From Asterias amurensis (taxonomy: Eukaryota > Echinodermata > Asteroidea > Forcipulatida > Asteriidae), in contig NC_092660.1 in NCBI RefSeq assembly GCF_032118995.1, positions 1,379,501 through 1,443,500 on the forward strand: a DNA stretch of 64,000 bases, read 5' to 3'. The notes under the pieces are model-generated. The model did no database searches. It had not been told where the DNA came from and saw only the letters and a program-made list of their open reading frames with translations. Below are positions 35,181 to 47,000 of this stretch, piece by piece (the first letter of the stretch is position 1; every line of letters starts with the position of its first letter). The position numbers and the translations under genes were made by a program.

Positions 35181-38100
35181 TTGAACAACATCAACAACAA
35201 AAAACAAAAACTTTAATACAAAACCAAGTTTCATTTCAGTTTAGCAAAACATTACTTTCAAAAATATATGTTCTTTATTTACCTCCGGTTACCATGCCAA
35301 CTAAACAAGGGGTGCATCAACACTCCCTCCTCCCCCATAGTTTACGTTTTACCAACGTCCAACGTGTTTTATCTGTTCGGTGTTTTAAGTTTCAATGTTA
35401 TGATAAACCAAACATACAAAATACATTTACATATAAATATAAATTGACTTTACATTCGACATTAAGCAATTGACATTTCATAACTGTTTTGTTTATATGG
35501 ATAGGACGTACAAACAAATTTCAGAGTGCTTAAACTGATTAAGTACATATTAATAAACAAGAAAAATCCAAACACTTTTTATTCTTAAAATATTACTAAA
35601 AAAACTTTTAAAATCCTCGAATGCAAAAAAAACCAGACACCGATTCTGATCAGCAAGACACCTTGCAAAAGACTCTGCTAGAGTCGAAACGTCAGGTCAT
35701 TCACCATTTTGTTTGCATTACCAACGGTCCTTTTGGTTGGTAAGGAGTATCAACAGCCAATACTATCTGTTCAAGGTATTCTTCGATAATTTAAAAGCTA
35801 ACTTTTCAGAATCTTTAAACTCAATGTTTAAATTAAATTTGGTCACGCTCAGTGTTGCTTCTCTCCACCCTGGAGTACACATAATGATAACTATGACAAA
35901 GCGGTACTGAAAACAATACATGGTCTTCACTCTGACTTTAAAAAAGTTTGGATTTGTAAAGAAATCTCGAGATCAAGTTTGATGATCAATACTTCTTAAA
36001 CCAAGAAACATAAATGCTTCTCTACATCCAGGAGTACAAAAAAGTACTCCTCAGAATCGAGCAATTGTAGTCGCAACTTTGAACCATTAATGGTACGACT
36101 ATGCTACTGCAGGAGGTCTACACTATTTGTGGACCTATGCGGCCAGTGAAGTTAACCATAATTGCTTCTCTACATCCAGGAGTGCAAACAATATAAAATA
36201 ATTGATTCTAGATCTAAACAAGGCCCTCCTTTCTCCTCCAAAAGGAATAATGCAAATCTAAGCCTCAGGAATATTTCAGCGAGTCCAGTTGCTCTTTGTC
36301 TAAACCAAAGACTTTTTCATAAATAAATATTTTTACATACTTGTTGCATCATGCCCAAATAATAATAAAATTAATGCCCATTTTAAGACAAAATCGGGCA
36401 AGAAAAGACCGTTACATGTATAATAACATTGTGACATAGGTACAGATTCAAATGCTGAATCATCTTGCCTTGTCTTCGTTCAGGAGTGCAAACTATATAA
36501 ACTGCACCAGTAAAAAGTAAAAACACTAAAAAGTATGGCAAGGGAAATAACACTCCTGGGCGGTGTTTTATTTTAAAGGTTGGTTAGGTTGGTTGAAATG
36601 CATAATCTGCATTTCCGATATAATACACAGCTGCAAAAAATGGGGAAAATTCTTGCATTGTGCAATTAATTAAAATCACAATTTCCATGCTGGAATTAAA
36701 AAAAGGATACACTTTACAAAATATTTACCCGAAGGAACAAAAAAAAACAGGAACATTTTTCAAAAGTTTAAGCATCTAATCAGTGTACACAGGGATACAA
36801 CAAATCAATATTGACCTTGAAAAAATCATCAAATCTTCAAGATACAACTGTTTAAAAAAATATTACTAGAATTGTCCATTGCATTGTATATAAAGATAAT
36901 TTATATACATAAATTGCATACATTTTCATAATTTGCATAAATTTGCATATATTTGCATCTCATTTGCATAGTTTTAAATAACCAAGCATGTACACAACCG
37001 TGATGTAGATACAAAAAAAGTCCTTGAAAAGATTCACTGGTAAACTCAGTGAAATTAATTAATAGAATTCAGCAAAGTTTTGCTTTTCAGCACAGAGCAT
37101 TAATCTCCTTTCATTTCTTAGATTATTTACCCCAAAATGTTTCTTTGTTCTGTTTATAAAGCACTCAAACAAGTTCTATTTCATTACGCAAAAGATGCAT
37201 CATTTCAAACAGTTTAAGTCAAAATAGTATAAGGCAAAATCAAGAGCATGATCTACATGTTAAATATCAAAATGTACAATGGCATCCAAAGTAGAAAAAT
37301 AAGTTGCCAAGTTTGCGTTCATTTCAACCCTAACCAGGGATAGTTTTTAGCAAGGCAGATCCATAATTAGGGATAAAATATGTTAATAACATTCATTCAA
37401 TTACACACTAAAAAGGCCATACATGTGACCAACTTCTACAAAACTGCCCAAGCAGCTGATCATTTTTCTTTACATGTCTACTAGACATTTTCAGTGGGGT
37501 ATTAATCGCATTGAATCGTCATTTGTTTAAAAAAAAAAAAATTCTCACTTGCGGAGCAAGTGGGAGGGGCTCTGTTACACCACACTGATCTGCGTAAACC
37601 ACTTAGCAGAAAAAACCCCAGGTCCAAACCACTACATGAGTAATGGTATTTCCGCTGGTAACCTTATTTTTGAGTTAAGCAATTTTTTGTGCTTGAGCAG
37701 CTCTATGAAATTATGCCTTCTTAAAGCTATGTAGAACAAACTTTTGCTCAGCAAATTCTGCTGAGAGTAATTAATGAGGGAACCAGTCACAAATATCATA
37801 CATTTAATGCATCGATTCTTGGCTGATAACCTGTTTTCCGCTAAGCACAATACTTCTTTGCTAAGCAATATTTTTGGCTTTAGAGCTCGATGAAATTAGG
37901 CCTTGGCTAGCAATTGTGTTACGATTGTTTTGCAAACTGAAACCAGCCAAGGTAAATATTTTGATGGAAATGTTATGTGAAAGAACCTGGTGTAGAACCC
38001 GGAGACACCGAGTGTGTCATTGTACGTGCGATTTCGTTGTTGGAACATTTTTATGGACGCGCGTGCGCCATTTTTTGCCATACAGTTGACATCATGAAAC

Positions 38101-38275
38101 AGTCTATGTGCGCTGCCATCTTGCCATACACGCGTGTCAGACGATGACAATTTTACCATACACGCGTATCGCGATGAATCGATACGCAAATCCACAGACG
38201 ACACAGAGGGCGGCTGAGCTCAGCGTTCTCCGGGATATATTTCTATATGAAGACACAAACTTCGCCCTCTATAGT
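35181..38275. other. Phosphatase 3' UTR and intergenic DNA
   Basis: No other gene seen. The stretch begins, reading minus, with the 3' UTR of the receptor phosphatase; AATAAA-type signals on the minus strand occur near 36566 and 35578. Scraps resembling CTTCTCTACATCCAGGAGT occur at about 35852, 36017, 36169 and 36476. 36880-36975 is an ATTTGCATA-rich tract. 37650-37890 holds inverted copies of a common element (GAGCAGCTCTATGAAATTA / AGAGCTCGATGAAATTAGG). Confidence 0.4.
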
Positions 38276-41200
38276 CTATCTGAAGTTAGCATACGTCTCG
38301 TTCTCCTCCAAGTACGTCTTTAAGACTTCATAACAGAACAAGTATTGGTCCTAGGGAAAGGAAGAACACAAATAAAAATTTCTCGTGAGAAAATAATGGA
38401 ATTGAACTGTCACAGAGGGAATGTTTATAAAGAGGAAAAAAAACATGGCAAAAAAACCCAACATTTATTCATAGATTACAAAAAACACTGCAACTTGGCA
38501 CATACAATTTTACTTTATTGTATAGAATCACAGATGTCTACTACAACAGAAAGGTTGATTTGACCGACGGTCAAATTATTATTTGGCTCCTCCCTTTTTG
38601 ATCACTGTAATAAACAAGCCCCTCCCCATGTTCCAATCATGACTGTGATTAATCAACAGGAATGGCAACCAATCATGATTGACAGGCCAATTAAATGTTT
38701 GGCTCCTCCCATTTCCATCATTCTTAAACAAACCCCTCCAACAATACAGGAAAATTACAATTATTGAATATAATAATAATAAAACAATTTTTATAGAGTG
38801 CCCTTAACCGCCAAGGGGTCCTAAGGCACTTTACGAAGGTTACAAATTGAAGCAAGAAAGACAAATTCTGACCAATTTAAGATAAAGAAATGAATGATCT
38901 ATATAAATGACAGGCAAATCTGTAATTGACAATGCCCCTATACATGTACATTATTAATAAAACAGGCCCCCCCCCTGGTTACCATAGCAACCGAGTGATT
39001 GACATACCTGGCTCTCAACCATCACATCTCGGTTTCTTCTGAGATTCCTGACAGCGTGGAAGACATCGACGAGTTTCTCTTCTTTCAGTTTCTTCAAACC
39101 GACCATCGAGGCGCAGAAAATCCCACTTCGCGTTACTCCGTCACTAAAAGATAGGACCAAATATAATGCACCATGTCAAACAAAAACTATTATTGATTGA
39201 TTATTACCACAATAAAACATTATTTGTTAAGATAAATAATCGTTTATGAATAGAGAAACATAAAATACAATAAATTACAGTAACAAAACATAACATCAAT
39301 ATGTATGCAGGAATAACAAAGATATTACCGAATGAAAATTTATAGATTACAAAATATAGGTATAGCAGAGAGAATACAGATGCCCGAATATTAAATAAAG
39401 AATAAAACAGGGAATATAGATACACAATTATAAAATTTAGAATTTAGAAAACACAAATATAAAATAGAGAATATAGATACATAAATATAAAACAGAGAAT
39501 ATATGCATAAATATAAAACAGAGAATATATGCATAAATATAAAATAGAGAATATAGATGCATAAATATAAAATAGAGAATGTAGATGCATACTTATAAAA
39601 CAAAGAAAATATATACATAAATATAAAATATAAAATATAGATGCATAAATATAAAATAGAGAAAATAGATGCATGAATATAAAATGGAAATATAGATGCA
39701 TAAGAAAAAAAATAGAGAAAACAGATGCATAAATATAAAATAGAGAACATAGATACACAATTATAAAAAACGACAATATTGATGCATAAATATAAAATAG
39801 AGAAAATAGATGCAGAAGTATAAAACAGAGAATATAGAAGCATAAATATAAAATAGAGAAAATATATACACAAGTATAAAAAGAGAAAATAGATGCATAA
39901 GTTTAAAATAGAGAATATAGATATACAATGTGTGCCTAGACTCTGGGTAGGGGATGCAGGTTGGGAGAGGGAAGAGGTTTGGGAAGATCATGTAAGGAAG
40001 TTTAAGGGGATGTGAAGGTGGGAGACATGTTGAAGTGGGAGGAACGACTTCTTGCATGCACAGCATTGCCCAATTTTATGGCTCTGCTTACCGTAAGCAA
40101 ATAATCGGAAGTAGGAAATTCCGGTCTTACATCAAGTGTATTTCAGCGGGTTTTTTTCTTGCGTGCTTGGTTACTCCTAATTATTAGGCATACTTCCCTT
40201 ACACAGCTAGCGCAGAAACTTGACGCTACACATGGAGCGCAGAAATTTGACGCTACATACGGAGCGCAGAAATTTGACGCTACACATGGAGCGCAGAAAT
40301 TTGACGCTACATATGTAGCGCAGAAATTTGGCGCTAGCACAGTAAGTAGGGAAGGGTGATCGTAAGCACAGAGTTCGGCGATAAGCTGAGCCATAAAACT
40401 GGGCCCGGTACGTAACAACTGGACCTCAAAGTGGAAGGGTGATAGGGGTAGAGAGGTAGGGTAGACTACTCACAGACAGTGCACAGCAGTACGACCCTCG
40501 CATCCACTCTGTCGTTGGCCTTGCTGTACAAGCTCCAAGAAGGAGACGAACGGTGTAATACTCACTGGGAATTCCTCCTCCTCCTTCCACTTCTTGAACT
40601 CAAAGTGGTGAATAGTACGAGGTTTCTCCGACTAGACAAAAAGGAAAACACAGCACGGAAATAAAATGTAACATCTCAACTCTAAGATGAGAAAATCTTT
40701 TCTAATGATAATAGTAATAACTAAGTCTTATAAAGCGCATTTTATAATAACCGTATCAATGCGCTTCACCCAAGGGTAAATGGGTACTGTCGGGGAAGAC
40801 TTTGATATTGTGTATGAAAATACTCCCCAGGGAGCTGAGAAAGATTAAAGGAATATTGTTGGCCCAGTGACCAGCCGTCGATTTTCACCAAACTCTTCCT
40901 AACTTTGGATTAATCTTAGGACTTGGGACAAGTTAAGTTCCGTAACCATAGATGTTAGGACGCAGTGAACCTATCCTCAGTTAGGGCGAGTTACTCCTCC
41001 TAATTCGAGATACATGTCGGATTAATCCTAGCATTTCATGAAATCAGCTGCAGGGCACTAATGTAAAGCGCATTGATTCAGTTATTTTAAAATGTGCTAC
41101 GTAAGAACTAGTTATTGTTGATATTAAGTATAGTTTGAAGTTCTGCAAGGTGGAAATTCGATATGGAAAGGTTTGCGGTAACACCGTTGTAATGATTATT

Positions 41201-44008
41201 TCTGAATGAGTTGGGGTGGTTCTGAAAAGAAACGGAGGTTTCAAATCAACGTTTTGATCAGTCTACTGATCGACTACTGGAGAATGCTATCTCCAAAAGA
41301 CGATCAGAGCATCCTGCTCAAAACATCAAGTTGAAACCTCTGGTTCTTTTCAAAACCACCCCAGCTTTTCCGTATTGTTGGTATTATCAATACTTACAAT
41401 CTTGTTGGTGTTCTTGAGTTTAAAGGTCCTGGCTATGGTATGGTTGAAGTCCTTACAGTCTCTCAGCTGAAGCTCAAAGATTCCAAGAGCTGCCGTTTCC
41501 TCAGGGTCGTCCAGCCAGTAGGGTTGCAACGTCTGCAGAATCAAATAGTATAGCAATCCTTAGTAAGGGTGATTGTGATTACTGTTTTTAATTGTTTGTA
41601 CTTTATTCATGTACACTGTTATGTCTCACTGTAGGAGCCTGGGCCCAAACTCACAGAGCTGCTTAAGCACAGCAAGTAGCTAAGCACAAACAGCCAGTAA
41701 GGCTGCAACGTCTACAGAATGAAATAGTTCAGCAGTTCTTAGTGAGGGTATCTGATTGTTTGTACCTTATTCATGTTTAAAACATTCTTCTTCTTATGTT
41801 TATCAAATTGTTCATAATTTAGCCCCAATATATCTCAAAGACCTCGTAGCCCTTCCTTCATCTTCACTTTCATCAGCTACCCGACGACGCCTTCGTTCTT
41901 CTTCCATCGCCCATTTCCAGCTTTCCCCAGGACCCCTGCACCACATTTTGAGTTCAAATTTTCACAGGTTTGTTATTTTGTGCATATGTTGAGACACAAC
42001 AAGTAAGAAGACTTTGACAATTACCAATAGTGTCCAGTGCCTTTAAACCAAAAACAATCCTGACTCTTTTTACCTCATCTTCCGATCCTTCGATGTCATT
42101 CAACATGACAATAACTCTGGCGTTATAATCATAGATCATTCTCCAGAAGTCAACCACGGTGTTTGGGAGAGGACTCTGGGTGGCCAGGAATCCATCCTTC
42201 TTCTTGTAACCCTGGAAACAAAATTAAACAAATTGTCAAAACAAGTTCAAGTTTGTGAAATCTTGTTGTTCCTTCTTCTGTGGACTCCGTTTGTACCGGC
42301 GGTCTAGCAGTTTAGAAATTAACTCTAAGATAACTTAAGAAAGTCTACTAAAAAATATTGGCAAAAAGTGTCTCTTTGCACTAGATAAAACTACGTTATT
42401 GCTAATACTATTACATCTTATACTTACATCAATAAATGATGTGTTGAATTAGTTTGTGATAAGACTACATTATTACATCTAATACTTCAATCAATAAATG
42501 ATCGTTGATTCAGTTTGTAATAAGACTACATTATTACTAATATTATTACACAAAAACATGCAATACTTACATCGATAAATGATGCGTTGATGTAATTTGT
42601 GATAAGACTACATTATTACTAATACTATTACATTATTACATCTAATACTTACATCGATAAATGATGCGTTGATGTAGTTTGTGCTGTTGTCATCTTCACC
42701 AGGGGACATGAGGTAAGGGCGACACTTATCAACTGAAATGGGAACATGAAAAACAATTATTCATAGAACCAACGACAAATGTACACACCAAATGACTTTA
42801 AACCGTATCAAAGCAACTTCGACAGCCAATTGAGTTATAATTTTCACAGCTTTGTTATTTTATGCATATGTTGAGAACCACCTAGTGAGAAGACTGTTTT
42901 TTTTTACAATTACCAAAGGTGTCCAGTGCCTTTAAGTGTGTGTTTTGTCTATGTATTTTATCCTTTGTTTCTATGAATCTTTATATTTTTGGTTTTCTCT
43001 TTGAGAAAAATTCAGATATAATTCGGCCATTGGGCCACATGTTTGAATGTTTTTCATAAACCAGAATAATAATACACCAATCCATTACGCCAGGCCCAAT
43101 TATCATTGACCAATCACAACCGCGAAATCTGATCACCATTTGAACCGTTTGGTGATCTTTGCACTAATGGTTATCAGGTTTCGCGGCTGTGATTAGTCAA
43201 CTGGTAAGGAGGCGGGGCGTAATGGATCGGTCTATTGATAGAGAACAGAATTTTATATTGCCAACAAAAGAGATAAACTAGACACCCATCGAATGAAAAA
43301 GTACCTTTTTATTTGACTGCAATGTTTTTGTTGTCCTCCTGGGTTTCTTACATTTCTCCTCTTTTTATAACATCTCACTACTATTATGGCTGTCTTTTTT
43401 GTAAAGTGTTTAAAGGCAGTGGACACTATTGGTAATCACTCAAAATTATTTAAAAAAAAAAACCTTACTTGGTATTGAGTAATGGAGAGAGGTTGATGGT
43501 ACAAAACACTGTGAGAAACGGCTCCCTCTGAAGTAACGAACGAGTTTTCGAGAATGATGTAATTTTCCACGCATTTGATTTCGGGACCTCAGATTTAGAC
43601 TTTGAGGTCTTGAAATCAAGCATCTGAAAGCACACAATTACGTGCGATAAGGGCGTTTTTTCTTTCATTATTCATTGTGTGCAACTTCGAGGACCAATTG
43701 AGCTCAAATTTTCACAGGTTTGTTATTTTATGCATATGTTGAGATACAGCAAGTGGGAAGACTGGTCTTTGACCATAACCAATAGTGTCCAATGTCTATA
43801 ACTAATGCTTGGGTAATTTGTCTCTGCTTTGATGACTAATTATTTATCGAAAAAAATACTAATAAAAAAAATAAATAACATCACTAATAATAATTGTGAG
43901 TGACTTACGTGGTATGCAATCATGGTAGCGATTCTTGGTCACATTCATCTCATTCCTACCACCATGACAGTTGTCATCGCTCGGAGCAACAGACATCGTA
44001 TCTAACAC
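38276..44008 (-). CDS. Phosphatase domain 2 (D2) exons, probably inactive
   Basis: Seven exons. Visible family features are [46 protein letters not shown] and [10 protein letters not shown]. In place of the WPD loop there is [11 protein letters not shown], so the general acid is missing. The P-loop is HCLDGVTRSG, with the H, C and R kept but SAG replaced by LDG, as in vertebrate R2B D2 domains. The last exon gives [20 protein letters not shown] and a short tail before TAG. D2 domains of this class usually regulate or stabilise D1; loss of activity here is inferred from these residues. Confidence 0.92.
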
Positions 44009-47000
44009 CTGCAATAAGTTTGCAAAAAAGCTTCAATCCGAAGGCAAAAAAAATACACCACCCAGCAAAAGTAGAAAAGGAGTGCTGCGTTTCCCAGTGC
44101 AAAATGTCACAGAGCTACTTGAGCTAAAGATAAGGACTAGCAGTTTTTTTGTTTATAGAACAATCAGTGTCATTTTTAGTATATTACAGGACATGGTATG
44201 CTGGTAACCTTTTTCTGGTAAGCAAATTTTGTTCAGCTTAGCAGGGAAGGTGCCAGGATTGGTGGCTTGGTTGCTTAGAAGTAACCATGAAGGGGTGGCA
44301 ACCAAATGGGTAACAGTCAAGATCATGTTCAGAAATGATACTTTACAAACATTTCTGAAACAAAACCAAGCATAATTGGTTAGAAACTATTGCACAAAGA
44401 TGTGCACAAAAATCATTAATATTAGCTATATTAAGTAGGATTTGAAACTTTGCATGTAATACTGGTCTTTGACAATTACAAAACATGTCCCGTGCCTTTA
44501 ATGTGTTAATCTGTGTCTCAAAGCCAATGCATGTCTTTAGGGACCGTTGCCTACAAGCTCTTCCTCTAAAATGCATCCCTCTGATGTATCATACTTATTT
44601 TCATCTTGATATATCTTTACTGCATTGTATTCTTTAAAGCTGGTGGACCCTTTCGGAACAGAAAAATAATAAAAATCACAGATTTACAAATAACTTACAG
44701 GGTTTACAGAAGGTAATGGTGAAAGACTTCTCTTGAAATATTGTTCCATGAAATGCTATACTTTTTGAGAACACTTTAAAACAATATCAATTCTCGATAT
44801 CGAGATTTATGGATTTACATGTTATGACACGGCGAAACGTGCGGGAACAAGGGTGGGTTTTCCCGCTATTTTCTCCCAACTCCGATGACCGATTGAGCCT
44901 CAATTTTTATAGGTTTGTTATTTTATACATAAGTTGTGATACACCAAGTGTGGGCCTTGGACAATACTGTTTACCGAAAGTGTCCAATGGCTTTAAACTG
45001 ATCGCTCTTGAGTGATAATGTGTTTTATTTGTTGATACTGTGGAACATAAAATGAACCTTGAATGCTTTGAGTTTTTATGCGGTACTTACTCTAAAATGC
45101 TCTTCAACGTATGTGTTTCCAGTGAGTGGGTTACGCTCGTGCAGCGCTGCGTACTGAGTTGGGAATGTTTCTGCATCCATGACGGTTTCCCCACACAGCA
45201 GTGTCTCCACAAGAACTTCAAAGATGAACATGTACTGATCCTAAAACAGGAAAAAAACCTTGTAATTAATAAGAATAATATTGGCTTCTTATATAGCGCT
45301 CAGGTCCGTTATGCAGTGACGCTCATGGCGCTTCAACATTATTAACCCTGGTCACTGGGCCTTAAATCATCCCTTAAACCATCTCAGCTCCCTGGCCAAC
45401 AAATGCGCTACTCAAATGCGTTAAATCAATCACAAGAACCATCTCTGCACTCACAGGTACCCACTTACCCATGGGTGATGGGAAGCAATTATAGTAAAGT
45501 GTCTTGCTCAGGGACACAAGTGTCATGACCGGGACTCAAGCCCACACTCTGCTGAACAGAATGACCAGAGCTTGAGTTCGGTGCTCTGATTCACTCGGCC
45601 AGAAAAACTATAGTAATGCTTCGGGAAAGGCCTGAGTATACAGTGCTATTAACACATTGGTGTATGGGTAAAACAAAACTTATATTCTTTCTCCCCGATG
45701 CCAATTTAACACCTATTGAATCTTTGCAGTACATGCTGCCAAAACATTCAAATCGAGCTGCCTCTGGTGTTCTAGTTAGTAAGACACTCGTTCACTACCC
45801 CTTTATTTCCTTATTTAATTATACATTTGGTTTGTGTTAACAAGCATTTGTTGAACCAAAAATCTTACCATTGTTTGGACCATCTTCATTCTATGGTTCC
45901 TCATTTGATGGACAAAGTCAATAATGTTGATCTGTTTTTCCTCGGCCACCATATTCAACATGGCGTCTACTGTGATGAAAGTGCCTGTACGTCCCACACC
46001 CGCACTGTAGGTTCATAAGAATACAACGTATAAAATACATCGGCCAAAACAAACATTTATTAAATGAAAACACAGTGATGGGGGTAGGCCTCCTGAAACA
46101 AGTAGGATTTCAGAAGTGACTTGAATGTGTTGAAGGATGTTGTGTCCCTGATGTGATTGTGAACATTATTTGGGGGTCATATACTGATAGGGCTGTATCA
46201 ACAAAGTGGTGACCAGGAGCTATTTGACCAAAGGTGTCAGCGCCCGTTTTCAGCGCCATCTTGCAGAATGGCCATGATCTAATCAGGGGCTTGTTCTTGA
46301 AAGGCCTTGAACATGAAAATGATGACCTTGAAGTCAATCCTTTGTTAGATTGGGAGTCAGTGTAGTTTGATGAGTTCAATTTTGGCTCAGCAAAGAAATT
46401 TGTCAAGCAGTATTTTCCACTGAACAGCTTTATGAAATTTGGCCCATAGCTCTAAATGTCGAGCACATTGATCGTGTTATTGTCAAATGCGCTGTATAAG
46501 AACTAGTAATTATTATGTACCTGCAATGTACAACCATTGGGCTTGGTTTGATGTCGTCTTCATTCTGCTTGACTTCATGAATGAACTTCATGAGGGGTGC
46601 TGGAGAGTCCGGTAGACCCATGTCTGGCCAGGAGGTGTAGTGGAATTGCTTGATTTCACGGGGTACGTCCTCGTCAATCTACAGGGTTTGAAAAAAAAAA
46701 ACATTTTAAATTGTCACAAATAATGAAAAAAATTACAATGAAATATGAAAAGTCTGAATTAGATGTTAGGCTTGGATTCAAAGTGAATGCTGTTCGTTGT
46801 GCATTGTCGTGTGTTAAAATGAAAATATGTTAGGCAATGAGCACAAATCCGGATATGTGTTTACGTTATCGGCTAAAAGCGATGCACATTGTAGACGGTT
46901 TCATGTTAGTTGTGCATTGCAGTGTTTCAAAATGAAAGTTATTATTTTAACTAATATTTTATTTAATAATAACAATAACAATAACAATAACAATAACAAT

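Noticed and set aside
39391..39873. 160-codon Tyr/Phe/Ile/Ser-rich ORF on the minus strand
   Set aside because: It reads through the AT-rich 28-bp minisatellite inside a phosphatase intron.
46110..46406. 98-codon minus-strand ORF between D1 exons
   Set aside because: It lies in an intron, is not in phase with the neighbouring exons and has no domain similarity.
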